From Actinomycetes bacterium (GTDB taxonomy: Bacteria; Actinomycetota; Actinomycetes; Actinomycetales; Dermatophilaceae): 64,000 nucleotides of DNA. Below the pieces are notes generated by a model. The model worked only from the letters and a program-made list of their open reading frames with translations, was not told the origin of the DNA and did no database searches. This document shows positions 33,283-42,513 of the stretch, piece by piece (the first letter of the stretch is position 1; every line of letters begins with the position of its first letter). Location of the stretch: the NCBI GenBank assembly GCA_023420415.1, contig JAEZWF010000015.1, positions 93,374 to 157,373 of the forward strand, given 5' to 3'. The translations under genes were made by a program, and so were the position numbers.

Positions 33283-33948
33283 TCAGTGGCCGTGCGTGGT
33301 GACCAGGCGGCGCAGCTCGTCGATCGCGGCGGCCGCATCCTGCGCACCGTAGACGGCGGACCCCGCGACGAAGACGTCAGCTCCGGCCTCCGCACACTGC
33401 TCGATGGTCTTGGCCGAGACGCCGCCGTCGACCTGGACCCACACCTCGCCACCGCGTCGCCGGACGGCCTCGCGCACCTGGGTGACCTTGGGCATCTGGT
33501 CGGCCATGAACGTCTGGCCCCCGAAGCCGGGCTCGACGGTCATCACGAGGATCATGTCGAGGTCGTCGAGCAGGTCCTCGTACGGCTCGAACGGCGTGTT
33601 CGGCTTGATGGCCATGCCCGCTCGCGCGCCGGCGGCCCGCAGGTCACGCGCGATGGCGCGCGGGTCCTTGGCCGCCTCGACGTGGAAGGTCACCGACGAC
33701 CCGCCCGCCTCGGCGTACTGCGGCGCCCAGCGGTCGGGGTCGTCGATCATGAGGTGGCAGTCGAGCGGGATGGGGCTCACCTGCGCGAGCCGCTCCACGA
33801 CGGGGAGCCCGATCGTGAGGTTCGGCACGAAGTGCGCGTCCATGACGTCGATGTGCGCCCAGTCGGCGTTGGCGATGACGTCCAGCTCGTGCTGCAGGTT
33901 GGCGAAGTCCGCGGACAGGATGCTCGGCGAGATCTGCACGGGACTCAC
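33283..33948 (-). CDS. rpe: Ribulose-phosphate 3-epimerase
   Basis: 221 aa TIM barrel of the pentose phosphate pathway. HIDVMDAHFVPNLTIG and DCHLMIDDPDRWAP carry metal ligands, VEPGFGGQTF the catalytic loop, and VDGGVSAKT the final metal Asp. The GTG at 33948 overlaps the stop of the GNAT gene; a second GTG nine bases downstream is possible. It supplies the ribulose/xylulose 5-phosphate pool that also feeds riboflavin synthesis. Confidence 0.96.
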   Translation of the reverse strand: MSPVQISPSILSADFANLQHELDVIANADWAHIDVMDAHFVPNLTIGLPVVERLAQVSPIPLDCHLMIDDPDRWAPQYAEAGGSSVTFHVEAAKDPRAIARDLRAAGARAGMAIKPNTPFEPYEDLLDDLDMILVMTVEPGFGGQTFMADQMPKVTQVREAVRRRGGEVWVQVDGGVSAKTIEQCAEAGADVFVAGSAVYGAQDAAAAIDELRRLVTTHGH

Positions 33949-34319
33949 CCTATCGGCGCGGCTCCGCGCACCATCCGAGCCTCACGCAGGTCAGGGAAAC
34001 GACGGTCGCGGTATGCCGTGCCGTCGTCACGAAAGCCGTTGCGGGCGTAGAACGCCCGGGCGCGTGCGTTGTCTGCGAAGACCCACAGCTCGGTCGGGCG
34101 ATCGGCGGGCAGGACGGCGTCGAGCAGGCGCTGACCGAGTCCCGAGCCCAGCTCGTCACGGGCGACGTAGAGGGCCCACAGCTCGAACGGCCGCACCGGC
34201 GCCGGGCGGTCCTCGATCGGCCGCGCAGGGCCGGCGGTCGCGAACCCCACCACGGCGCCGTCGGCGGTGGCGACCGCCGCGTCACCCGGGGCCATCGCCC
34301 GGATCTCGTTCTCGCTCAT
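33945..34319 (-). CDS. GNAT-family acetyltransferase
   Basis: 124 aa, short GNAT. The strand-4 region ELWALYVARDELGSGLGQRLLDA carries the acetyl-CoA loop, and the C-terminal half has WVFADNARARAFYARNGF. A metabolite or protein acceptor cannot be assigned. It overlaps rsmB and rpe by 4 bases each, so it is made with them. Confidence 0.85.
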   Translation of the reverse strand: MSENEIRAMAPGDAAVATADGAVVGFATAGPARPIEDRPAPVRPFELWALYVARDELGSGLGQRLLDAVLPADRPTELWVFADNARARAFYARNGFRDDGTAYRDRRFPDLREARMVRGAAPIG

Positions 34320-35806
34320 CGCTTCTTGCGCAGCAGGGCCAGGAACATCCCGTCGGTGCCGTGCAGGTGCGGCCACAGCTGCACCCACGGCTGGTCACCG
34401 GGAACCTCGATCGGCTCACCTCGGGCGTCCCGCAGGAACTCGCGCACCGGCACCGCCTCGACGTCGTCGCGCTTCTTCAGCAGGTCCGACACCACGAACT
34501 GGGTCTCCGCGAGGTGCGGGCTGCACGTCGAGTAGGCGACGACTCCCCCGGGCGCGGTGGCGTCGACCGCGGAGGAGAGCAGGTCGCGCTGCAGCGCACC
34601 CAGCCCGGCGAGGTCGCCCGGCTGGCGACGCCAGCGTGCCTCCGGTCGTCGGCGCAGCGCACCGAGACCGGTGCAGGGAGCATCGACGAGCACGCGCTGG
34701 TAACGGCCGGGCTCGTCCGCGCCCACCTCGCGCCCGTCCCCGGTGCGCACCTCGATGCTCCGCCCCAGTTGACCCGCCATCGCGACGGCGGGTGCGAGGG
34801 TCTGGCGGACCAGGTCGGTGCGGTGCGGGCTCACCTCGTTGGCGACGAGGTCTGCGCCCTGTTCCAACGCGAGCGCGGCCAACAAGCCAGCCTTGCCGCC
34901 GGGTCCCGCGCACAGGTCGAGCCACTTCTCGGGCTCTCCGGCCGTGTCCTCGACGGGCACGGCCGCCAGCGCGAGCGCGAGCAGCTGCGACCCCTCGTCC
35001 TGCACGGCAGCCCGTCGTTCGCGCACGGCAGGTATGCCGCCAGGGTCACCACTCGACAGCACCGCACCCACGCGTGACGTCGCCGAGGGCTCCGCTCCGG
35101 CAGCGACGAGCTCGTCGACGGTCGCCAGCCCGGGGCGCGCCACCAGGGCGACCTTGGCCGGCGCGTTGTCGGACTCCAGCAGCGACTCGAGCGAGCCGTC
35201 CACCGTGTCCGCGGCGGCTGCGCCGTGACCGAGCAGCGCCGCACGCAACGCCTTGACGACCCATTCGGGGTGCGACTGCGCGACGGCGAGCCGAGCCGCC
35301 GGGTCGCCGCCGGACGGCACCACCTCGGCCAACCACTCCTCGCGGGTCCGCTCGCTGATGCGGCGCAGCACCGCGTTGACGAAACCGGCCGCGCCGGCGC
35401 CGTTGACCTTGCGGGCCAGACCGACGGTCTCGGCCACCGCGGCGTGGGTCGGCACGCGCATGCCCAACAGCTGGTGGGCGCCGAGGCGCAGCGTGTCGAG
35501 CACCCGCGGGTCGATCGAGGCGATGGGTCGGTCGGCGGCCACCGCGATCACCGGGTCGTAGAACCCGTGCATCCGCACCGCGCCGTAGACCAGCTCGGTG
35601 GTGAACGCGGCGTCGCGCCCGTGGATTCGCCTGTCCCGCAACACCTTCGGCAGCTCAAGGTTGGCGTAAGCCCCGTCGGCGACAGCGCGCATCACGGTGT
35701 AGGCGGCGAGCCGCTGCGGGTCGGAGCCACGGCTGCGCTCGCTCGGCTTCTGCCGTGAGCGCTCTGGTCGCCGGCCCCGCTCGCGTGGCCCTCGGCCCTC
35801 AGCCAC
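34316..35806 (-). CDS. rsmB: 16S rRNA (cytosine-967-C5)-methyltransferase
   Basis: 496 aa from the GTG at 35806. An N-terminal NusB-like RNA-binding domain (about 25-165) precedes the SAM-dependent domain with LDLCAGPGGKAGLLA. The catalytic cysteines are in DAPCTG and YSTCSPH. The GTG start overlaps the fmt stop by 8 bases (GTGGCTGA), the same arrangement as gltB/gltD; an ATG at 35827 would lengthen the basic tail by seven residues. Confidence 0.93.
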   Translation of the reverse strand: MAEGRGPRERGRRPERSRQKPSERSRGSDPQRLAAYTVMRAVADGAYANLELPKVLRDRRIHGRDAAFTTELVYGAVRMHGFYDPVIAVAADRPIASIDPRVLDTLRLGAHQLLGMRVPTHAAVAETVGLARKVNGAGAAGFVNAVLRRISERTREEWLAEVVPSGGDPAARLAVAQSHPEWVVKALRAALLGHGAAAADTVDGSLESLLESDNAPAKVALVARPGLATVDELVAAGAEPSATSRVGAVLSSGDPGGIPAVRERRAAVQDEGSQLLALALAAVPVEDTAGEPEKWLDLCAGPGGKAGLLAALALEQGADLVANEVSPHRTDLVRQTLAPAVAMAGQLGRSIEVRTGDGREVGADEPGRYQRVLVDAPCTGLGALRRRPEARWRRQPGDLAGLGALQRDLLSSAVDATAPGGVVAYSTCSPHLAETQFVVSDLLKKRDDVEAVPVREFLRDARGEPIEVPGDQPWVQLWPHLHGTDGMFLALLRKKR

Positions 35807-36737
35807 GGGTGAACCTCTCCCCCGCATCCACCCGCACGCCGCGCGCCCAGTCGGCGGCAGCCATCACCTTCTTGCCGTGCGGCTGCACGTCGCCGAGCCG
35901 CACGACGCCGCTCGCGGTGCCCACGTGGACGTCACGCTTGCCCACGGCGAGCTCGCCCGCGGCAAGCGGCCCACCGGCATACCCGGCGTCGATCGTGAGC
36001 GGCGCGAGCTTGAGGCGTTCGCCGCGGAAGGTGGTCCACGCGCCCGGCGCCGGCGTGCACCCGCGGACGAGTCGGTCGACCGCGACCGCCGGCACGTCCC
36101 AGCGCACCTCGGCGTCGGCGACCTCGAGCTTGGGCGCGAGCGACACACCGTCGGCGGGCTGGGGCACCGGCACGAGCGACCCGTCGGCGATGCCGTCCAT
36201 GGTCGCCACGAGCAGCCCTGCACCGGCCCGCGACAGCCGGTCCAGCAAATCGCCAGCCGTGTCGCGCGGACGGATCGTCTCGGTCATGTGGCCGAACACG
36301 GGCCCGGTGTCCAGCCCCGCCTCGATGAGGAAGGTGGAGGCGCCGGTCACCTCGTCACCGGCCATCACGGCACGTTGCACCGGGGCTGCCCCACGCCAGG
36401 CCGGCAGGAGCGAGAAGTGCAGGTTGACCCAGCCGTGGGTCGGGATGTCGAGCGCGACCTGCGGGATGAGTGCGCCGTACGCGACGACCGGGCACGCGTC
36501 CGGTGCGATCTCGCGCAACCGGGCGAGGAAGTCCTCGTCGCGCGGCCGATCGGGGGTGAGCACCTCGATGCCCAGCTCCTGCGCCCGAGCCCTGACCGGC
36601 GAGGCCACCAACGAGCGCCCCCGCCCGGCACGCGCATCAGGGCGGGTCACGACCGCCACGACCTCGTGGGGGGACGCCGCCAGCGCCTCGAGCGACGGGA
36701 CGGCGGCCTCGGGCGTGCCGGCGAAGACCAGCCTCAC
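35799..36737 (-). CDS. fmt: Methionyl-tRNA formyltransferase
   Basis: 312 aa. HFSLLPAWRGAAPVQRA contains the folate and catalytic residues, and IEAGLDTGPV the catalytic Asp. A C-terminal tRNA-binding domain follows from about residue 205. It formylates initiator Met-tRNA; def, which removes the formyl group, lies directly upstream and overlaps it by 4 bases. Confidence 0.96.
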   Translation of the reverse strand: MRLVFAGTPEAAVPSLEALAASPHEVVAVVTRPDARAGRGRSLVASPVRARAQELGIEVLTPDRPRDEDFLARLREIAPDACPVVAYGALIPQVALDIPTHGWVNLHFSLLPAWRGAAPVQRAVMAGDEVTGASTFLIEAGLDTGPVFGHMTETIRPRDTAGDLLDRLSRAGAGLLVATMDGIADGSLVPVPQPADGVSLAPKLEVADAEVRWDVPAVAVDRLVRGCTPAPGAWTTFRGERLKLAPLTIDAGYAGGPLAAGELAVGKRDVHVGTASGVVRLGDVQPHGKKVMAAADWARGVRVDAGERFTRG

Positions 36738-37279
36738 AGGGCCCGGCCGAACGTCGAGTGCGGGCTGACCTTGACCTGCGGCGGCGCCTGGCCGTCCCAG
36801 TCGGCCTCGCGGATCGCCTTCATCGCGGCCTTGCGCTGCTCGGGGTCCATGCGGTCGATGAACAGGATGCCGTCGAGGTGGTCGGTCTCGTGCTGCAGGC
36901 AGCGCGCCATCAGCTCCGACCCCTCGATGAGCACCGGCTCGCCGAACTGGTTGAAGCCCTTGGCCACCGTCCGCAGCGCCCGTGGCGTCTCGAACCGCAG
37001 TCCCGGGAACGACAGGCAGCCCTCCTCACCCTCCTGGAGCTCCTCGGACAGGTCGAGGTCGGGGTTGACGAGGTGACCGAGCTCGCCGTCGATCCAGTAG
37101 GTGAACACCCGCAGGCCGACGCCGATCTGTGGCGCTGCCAGACCAGCCCCCGGCGCGTCCATCATGGTCTCGGTGAGGTCCTTGACCAGCTGGCGCAGCT
37201 CGCGGTCGAAGTCGACGACCGGCTCCGCGGGAGTCCGCAGCACCGGGTCGCCGAAGAGGCGGATGTTCTGGATCGACAC
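36734..37279 (-). CDS. def: Peptide deformylase
   Basis: 181 aa metalloenzyme. The three motifs are intact: GAGLAAPQIGV (about 46-56), EGCLSFPG (cysteine ligand) and QHETDHLDG (two His ligands plus catalytic Glu). Forms a def-fmt-rsmB run. Start ATG at 37279. Confidence 0.96.
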   Translation of the reverse strand: MSIQNIRLFGDPVLRTPAEPVVDFDRELRQLVKDLTETMMDAPGAGLAAPQIGVGLRVFTYWIDGELGHLVNPDLDLSEELQEGEEGCLSFPGLRFETPRALRTVAKGFNQFGEPVLIEGSELMARCLQHETDHLDGILFIDRMDPEQRKAAMKAIREADWDGQAPPQVKVSPHSTFGRAL

Positions 37280-37303
37280 GCGCGCCAGTCTAGGCGCGGC
37301 CGC

Positions 37304-37747
37304 TCAGGCGGCCGCGGTCGCCTGACGGGCGCGACGAAAGTCGCGAGTCACCGACGAACGCAGCAACACCACGGCCAGTGGTGCCAGCATCAGCCCGAAG
37401 AACGCCTGCTCGACCTTCATCCAGATCGGGTAGCCCGAGTCCGGGGAGATGACCAGAGCGGCGATGCCCAGCGGCGCCAGCACACACACCACCCGCAGCC
37501 GCAGCAGCGCGGCTCGGCTCGCGCTCTGCCGCGCCGAGCGGACGAGGGTGAGCAGCCAGACACCGCCCACCGTGTAGGCCGCGGCCCGCAGCCAGACCAC
37601 CCAGTTGACCTGGTCGGGGTCGACTCGTTGGAGGACGAAGGCCGCGAGCACCGTCAGTGCGGACACCAGGGCGATGGCGCCGAAGACGACCCGGGCCGAT
37701 CGCAGGATCCGGTCGGTGGCCGGGCTCAGAACGGAGTTTACTCGCAT
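37304..37747 (-). CDS. Four-helix membrane protein, divergent from tetR
   Basis: 147 aa with four hydrophobic helices (about residues 20-42, 48-68, 82-102 and 112-130). I do not recognise the family. Its start codon lies inside a TTACTC-GCAT-GAGTAA palindrome, so the neighbouring TetR protein probably represses it. It may be a TetR-controlled efflux or stress protein, but no transport motif is visible. Confidence 0.7.
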   Translation of the reverse strand: MRVNSVLSPATDRILRSARVVFGAIALVSALTVLAAFVLQRVDPDQVNWVVWLRAAAYTVGGVWLLTLVRSARQSASRAALLRLRVVCVLAPLGIAALVISPDSGYPIWMKVEQAFFGLMLAPLAVVLLRSSVTRDFRRARQATAAA

Positions 37748-37753
37748 GAGTAA
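37738..37753. promoter_or_regulatory. Probable TetR operator between divergent genes
   Basis: TTACTC-N4-GAGTAA has perfect 6-base arms and covers the start codon of the membrane-protein gene. A further copy of the half-site (GAGTAAG) lies at 37768-37774, together with a -10-like TAAGAT at 37771-37776 for the tetR side. Binding would affect both genes. The link to this TetR protein is inference from position. Confidence 0.55.
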
Positions 37754-37843
37754 GGTTTTACCTGACCGAGTAAGATGCCGTCAAGGGCACGACGCGCGTG
37801 GAGGCGGCGGGCCATCCCGCCGACGAGCCGCAAGGATGCAGTC

Positions 37844-38392
37844 GTGAGCACCGACACCCGTGAGCAGATCGTCGAGGCGACCGTGCGCGTGCTCGCCCGA
37901 GAAGGCGTCCACGGCCTCTCGTTCGCCAAGGTGGTCGACGAGGCACAGCTGAGCAGCACGCGGCTGATCTCCTACCACTACGGGACCCGCGAGGCGCTCC
38001 TGCAGGAGACCTTCGCCCACGTCCTCGCGCGAGCAGCGGCGTTCATGGGTCCGCGCATCGCAGCCGAGGACTCGATCCGCGCCAAGATCACGGCCTACAT
38101 CACCAGCAACCTCGAGTTCATCGCCGAAGACGAGGCGTACGCGAGGGCCGCCGTCGAGCTGGCCGGCAACCTCGCCAACCCGAACGGCGGTCAGGGCCTG
38201 GAGCTCCTGGAGGCGGGGTTCACGGCGGGTCAGGCGGCCGGTGAGCTCCGCGACTTCGACGTCCGGGCCATGGCCCTGGCCCTTCGCGGATCCATCGATG
38301 CCACGGTGGTGGCCATCGTCAACGGCACCGTCGACCCGACTGCCGCCGCCCACGAGCTCGCCGACCTCTACGACCGGGCGATCAGCGCCTGA
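37844..38392 (+). CDS. TetR-family transcriptional regulator
   Basis: 182 aa. The N-terminal helix-turn-helix (about 5-50) contains REQIVEATVRVLAREGVHGLSFAKV and SYHYGTREALLQETF. The C-terminal ligand domain is helical and unspecific. The start is GTG at 37844 with AAGGA upstream, by family length. It likely controls the divergent membrane protein and may repress itself. It is convergent with the hydrolase gene and overlaps its 3' end by 11 bases. Confidence 0.87.
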   Translation: MSTDTREQIVEATVRVLAREGVHGLSFAKVVDEAQLSSTRLISYHYGTREALLQETFAHVLARAAAFMGPRIAAEDSIRAKITAYITSNLEFIAEDEAYARAAVELAGNLANPNGGQGLELLEAGFTAGQAAGELRDFDVRAMALALRGSIDATVVAIVNGTVDPTAAAHELADLYDRAISA

Positions 38393-39293
38393 CGGACCGC
38401 CGGGCCTTGGCCTGGTGCGTTCCGCGACCGGCGCAGACGTGCTCGGCCACCGCCTGCGCCCCGGCCCCACCGAGCACGATCGTGTAGTGGTTGACGCCGG
38501 GCACGACCTCGACGGGAGTGCCGGGCAGTTGCTGCTCGGGGTAGCCCACGGCATACATCCCCTCAGGGTCGTCGAGCATCCCCCGCTCGGCCTGGAGGAA
38601 CACCGACGGGACGGCAGTGGGGGTTGGTGACGGCGACACGGCATACAGGTCGCGGGCGTCACCCAGCGCGGCCTCGATGCGGCACGCGGAGTGGAGGTCG
38701 GGCGCCTCGCCCACGAGGTCGTAGTCGACGTAGGCCTCGATCTCGGGCGTCCAGTCCTGCAGCGCCGGGTGGGAGCGGAAGAGGTCGCGATACGCCTCGC
38801 GCGTGGGGAAGGTCTGGCGCAGGCGTTCGTATGCCGGCCCGACCGTGGCCGTGACCACGGCCGCGATGTCGTCGTCGGAGGGGTTGTCACCCAGGCCCGG
38901 CGGCAGCGGCAGCGGTGCACCGCCGTCGACGAGGACGATGCGCCCCACGAGGTCGGGACGGCTCGCCGCGAGTGCCGTCGCAACCCAGCCACCCATCGAG
39001 TGCCCGACCACGACCTGCGCCGGCCCACCGACAGCCTCCAGCAGAGCGACCATGTCCTGCGCGTGCGACGCCATGCCGTACGGCTCGGGCAGGTCGCGGC
39101 TGCGCCCACGGCCCCGCAGATCCGGCGCCACGATGCGGAACTCTGCACCCAGCAGCTCACCGAGCGGGGCGAACGCCAGGTGGTTGGCCGTGATGCCGTG
39201 GATGGCCAGGACGAGCGGACCGGACTCGCCCCACTGTCCGTACGTCAGCTCTCCACCGCGAACGGGCACCGTTCCGGTGATGTATGCCGTCAT
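38382..39293 (-). CDS. Alpha/beta hydrolase
   Basis: 303 aa. It has the oxyanion region LAIHGITANHL, the nucleophile elbow VGHSMGGW (Ser), the acid after the strand, and the His in VNHYTIVL near the C-terminus. The substrate is unknown. It overlaps its upstream neighbour by 4 bases, so the two hydrolases share a transcript. Confidence 0.87.
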   Translation of the reverse strand: MTAYITGTVPVRGGELTYGQWGESGPLVLAIHGITANHLAFAPLGELLGAEFRIVAPDLRGRGRSRDLPEPYGMASHAQDMVALLEAVGGPAQVVVGHSMGGWVATALAASRPDLVGRIVLVDGGAPLPLPPGLGDNPSDDDIAAVVTATVGPAYERLRQTFPTREAYRDLFRSHPALQDWTPEIEAYVDYDLVGEAPDLHSACRIEAALGDARDLYAVSPSPTPTAVPSVFLQAERGMLDDPEGMYAVGYPEQQLPGTPVEVVPGVNHYTIVLGGAGAQAVAEHVCAGRGTHQAKARRSVRR

Positions 39294-40360
39294 CGCGAGT
39301 TGCCTTGTGCCGCAAGGCGTTCCAGCGCGGCGAGGAACTCCGCCGGCCGCTCCAGGTGCGGTGAGTGGCCGCACCCTTCCAGCACCGTCTCGGTGAACGG
39401 ACCGCCCGCCGCGGCATACCGCTCGAGGACGGCCCGGGTCTGGGCCACCATCGGCTGGGGCGGGCACTCCTCGGCACCCGGCCAACCGGGCACGACTCCG
39501 AGCTGGCCCAGGTAGGCCAGGTCGAACAGCGACGTGTCCGACACGATGACGTCCGCGTCGCCGCGCACCCACTCGACCGGCGGCTTCGGCTCCAACCCGA
39601 CCAGCGCCTCCGCGACGCCGAAGTACTTGGGAGACATGGCATTGGTGACGCCACGCGTGCCCGGCCCGGTCATCGGCCAGTTCTGGCTGGCACCCGCGTC
39701 CCCCGGGTAGTTGTCCTCGCCCGTGGCCGTCGACAGCACCGTGTCGAGCATGGCCTCCTCGTCGTCCCCAAGGACTGACGGGTCACTCACGTATGCCGTG
39801 CGGAGCACTGTGCGTGGAGCCGTCGGCTCCTCCCCCGACCGGTCCTTGGCGGCCAGCCGCGCGACGAAGTCAGGGTTCACCGCGCCGGCACCGGTGCCCG
39901 CGAAGTCCTCGGTCGTCGGGGTCCCGTCCGTGTCGCGTGTGCCACCGAAACCGTAGGGAGACAAGGGGGCCTCGAGGAGCAGGCCCGCGACCCGCCCCGG
40001 CTGGTCGACCGCCAGCTGCATGACGATGCCGCCACCCATCGAGTGCGCGCCGACCCACGGGCGCGTGCCCGCAGGGAACAGCCCCTCTGCGTCGAGCAGC
40101 GCCGCCACGTCGTCGGCGAAGTCCCGCAGCCCGCGGGTCCCGTCCACGGGCGCGGTCTCGGACTCGCCATACCCGCGCAGGTCCGGCGCCACGACCCGCC
40201 ACGGGCCGTCGTCGCCGCCGAGCTGGGTGCGCACGAACGGCTCCCAGAAGAGGCCGGACGAGCAGTTGCCGTGGACCAGCAGCAGCGGGATGCCGTCGAC
40301 CGGACCCCAGGTGTGCACGGCCTGCTCGACGCCGTTCGCGATGACACGTGTGGTTGCCAT
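39290..40360 (-). CDS. Alpha/beta hydrolase
   Basis: 356 aa. LLLVHGNCSSGLFWEPF, the nucleophile elbow GAHSMGGG (Ser near 110), and CGHSPHLERP with the catalytic His fit the fold. The protein is longer than typical because of inserts after the elbow (about residues 130-230). The ATG at 40360 has TAGCGT ending 7 bases upstream and no Shine-Dalgarno, so it is probably leaderless; a GTG at 40369 is less likely. Activity unknown. Confidence 0.85.
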   Translation of the reverse strand: MATTRVIANGVEQAVHTWGPVDGIPLLLVHGNCSSGLFWEPFVRTQLGGDDGPWRVVAPDLRGYGESETAPVDGTRGLRDFADDVAALLDAEGLFPAGTRPWVGAHSMGGGIVMQLAVDQPGRVAGLLLEAPLSPYGFGGTRDTDGTPTTEDFAGTGAGAVNPDFVARLAAKDRSGEEPTAPRTVLRTAYVSDPSVLGDDEEAMLDTVLSTATGEDNYPGDAGASQNWPMTGPGTRGVTNAMSPKYFGVAEALVGLEPKPPVEWVRGDADVIVSDTSLFDLAYLGQLGVVPGWPGAEECPPQPMVAQTRAVLERYAAAGGPFTETVLEGCGHSPHLERPAEFLAALERLAAQGNSR

Positions 40361-40411
40361 GCGCGCCACGCTAGGGGGATGTGTGGTCGGCGGCCATGTG
40401 CCGCAGCCACA

Positions 40412-42472
40412 TCACGATGCGAGGTCAGGTGGATCCATCCGCACCTGCACCCCGCCCCCGGACTTGCGGGCGCTGCGCCGGGCGCGCATGTCGACCAGCG
40501 CAGCGGCGAGGGTGTCCCAGTCGTCGAGATCGGTGCGCAGGAGCACCCGGGCCTGGTCCTCGCCGACGGGCAGCGGACCGAGCCGTTCCACGTCGGCACC
40601 GAGGTCGGCCAGCCGCAGCGCGTCCTGCACCACCCTGCGCTCGCCCGTCACCGCGGCCAGGGCGACCGTCGGCGGCAGGTGCAGGGCGGCCCGGTCCGCG
40701 AGCTCGCGCTGGGCGAACCACGCCGGGTCCCATCGGACGAGGGCCTCGACCACCGGCAGGGTCGTGTGCGTCGGCGCACCGGCGAGCACGACGCGTCCGC
40801 CAGCAGACCCGGGACGCACCAGCCCCGCTGCCCCGAGCCAGCGGCGCAGCGCCTCCTCCCCCGCGTCCAACGTGGGCCGGTCGAGGGAGGCCCACGCGTC
40901 GAGCAGGAGGCACGCGGCATACCCACCGTCGGCGACGGGTTCGGCACCCGGGGTGGCGATGACCAGGGCCGAGCCTGAACCCACCGTCTCCAGGACCGCG
41001 CCCGCACCCGAGGTGTGCACCGGCGTGCCGGGAAAGGCCCGGCCCAGCTCCTCGGCCGTACGCCGTGCGCCGACGACCGACGAACGCAGCTCGTGCCCGC
41101 CGCAGGTACGGCACTCGAACCGGCCCACGCCGCGCCCGCACCACCGGCAGGCAGGCTCGGCCCCACGCGCGGACAGCGCCACCGGGCCGCCGCAGTGGGC
41201 GCAGCGCACGGGTGTGCGACAGGTCTGACAGGCCAGCGAGGGCAGGTAGCCCCGCCTCGGCACCTGGACGAGCACGGGCCCGTGCTCCAGTGCCTCCTTG
41301 GCGGTGCGCCAGGCGACCGAGGGCAGGTGGGCGCTGGCGGCCGCGGCGTCGCGCTCCACCTCGTTGCCCTCGCCGGCCACGACGACCCGGGGCACCGCAC
41401 CGCGGGGTGCCCGCCCCCCGACGGTGCGCAGGTCGGCACAGTCGACCAGCCGCTGCACGGCGGCCGTCCGGGTGAAACCCCCGCTCAGCACCGCGGCGCC
41501 CTCCACCGCGGCCCGCGTGAGCAGCACCTCGCGCACGTGCGGGTAGGGCGCCCGCGGCTCGTCGAGCAGGTCGTCCCCGTCGTCCCACCAGGCCACGAGC
41601 CCGAGCGACCTGACCGGCGCCCACACCGCAGCGCGCGTCCCCACCACCACGGACACGTGGCCGCGCAACACCTTCAGCCACGCGGTGTAGCGCGCCTGCG
41701 GACCCTGGTCGGCGGTGAGCCGCACGTGCCGACCCTTGCCGAGGACCTCGGTCAGGGCCGCGTCGACCCGGCGCACGTCGCGGTGGTCCGGCACCACGAG
41801 GATGCTGCCGCGGCCCCCGGCCAGCGTCGCCGCCGCCGCATCGGCCAGGGCCCGCGGCCAGTCCTCGTCCGGGGACCCGGCAGGCAGCGCGAGCCACGAG
41901 GCAGCCGGGGACTCGCCCGCGGCGAGCCTCGAGACGTAGGCCGGCCCCGCGGCATACCGGCTCCACGCGGGCCCGGCCCCCTCGACGGTGGGCAGGGGGT
42001 CGGCAACGGGCGGCTCGAGCGACAGCGCCTTCTCGGCCGTGGCGTGCCGCGGCGGGACGGCCAGCCGCAGCACGTCGCCGAGCGTGCCGGCGCAGCGTGC
42101 GGCCACCCGCTGCGCTGCCTCGAGCACCTCCGGCGTCAGCACGGACTCCGGCGACACGACCCGGCGCACCGGCGCCAGCCGTCCCTCGTGCTCAGCCGTC
42201 GCCGACCGCGCCACGACGAACCCGTCGAGGTCCTGCCCCGCAAAGCGCACCTTGACCCGAGCCCCCGGCACCGCCGTGTCGGCCATCGACTCGGGCACGA
42301 GGTACTCGAACGGCCGGTCCAGGTGGGCCAGGCCGGTGTCGACGACCACCGACGCCACCGGGTCGCTCGACGCGGCGGCAGCGGCGGACGAGGCGGACGC
42401 GCGCGCCCGACGAGCTTTGGGCAGGGTGGCGCGGATCAGCTCCAGCTGCTCACCGCCACCGCCCTCACTCAT
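40412..42472 (-). CDS. priA: PriA-like replication-restart protein without helicase motifs
   Basis: 686 aa. The N-terminal DNA-binding domain begins VVVDTGLAHLDRPFEYLVPE. Walker A (GSGKT) is absent where expected, and the DEAH box is replaced by WWDDGDD. The zinc region retains paired cysteines (CQTCRTPVRCAHCG, CRWCGRGVGRFECRTCG). Actinobacterial PriA homologues regularly lack helicase motifs, so the protein probably acts in primosome assembly without unwinding. TAGGTT ends 6 bases before the ATG, pointing to a leaderless mRNA in addition to read-through from metK. Confidence 0.88.
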   Translation of the reverse strand: MSEGGGGEQLELIRATLPKARRARASASSAAAAASSDPVASVVVDTGLAHLDRPFEYLVPESMADTAVPGARVKVRFAGQDLDGFVVARSATAEHEGRLAPVRRVVSPESVLTPEVLEAAQRVAARCAGTLGDVLRLAVPPRHATAEKALSLEPPVADPLPTVEGAGPAWSRYAAGPAYVSRLAAGESPAASWLALPAGSPDEDWPRALADAAAATLAGGRGSILVVPDHRDVRRVDAALTEVLGKGRHVRLTADQGPQARYTAWLKVLRGHVSVVVGTRAAVWAPVRSLGLVAWWDDGDDLLDEPRAPYPHVREVLLTRAAVEGAAVLSGGFTRTAAVQRLVDCADLRTVGGRAPRGAVPRVVVAGEGNEVERDAAAASAHLPSVAWRTAKEALEHGPVLVQVPRRGYLPSLACQTCRTPVRCAHCGGPVALSARGAEPACRWCGRGVGRFECRTCGGHELRSSVVGARRTAEELGRAFPGTPVHTSGAGAVLETVGSGSALVIATPGAEPVADGGYAACLLLDAWASLDRPTLDAGEEALRRWLGAAGLVRPGSAGGRVVLAGAPTHTTLPVVEALVRWDPAWFAQRELADRAALHLPPTVALAAVTGERRVVQDALRLADLGADVERLGPLPVGEDQARVLLRTDLDDWDTLAAALVDMRARRSARKSGGGVQVRMDPPDLAS

Positions 42473-42513
42473 GGGGCGAACCTATGCGAGCCGTGCGACA
42501 GGGGCAGGGGTGG

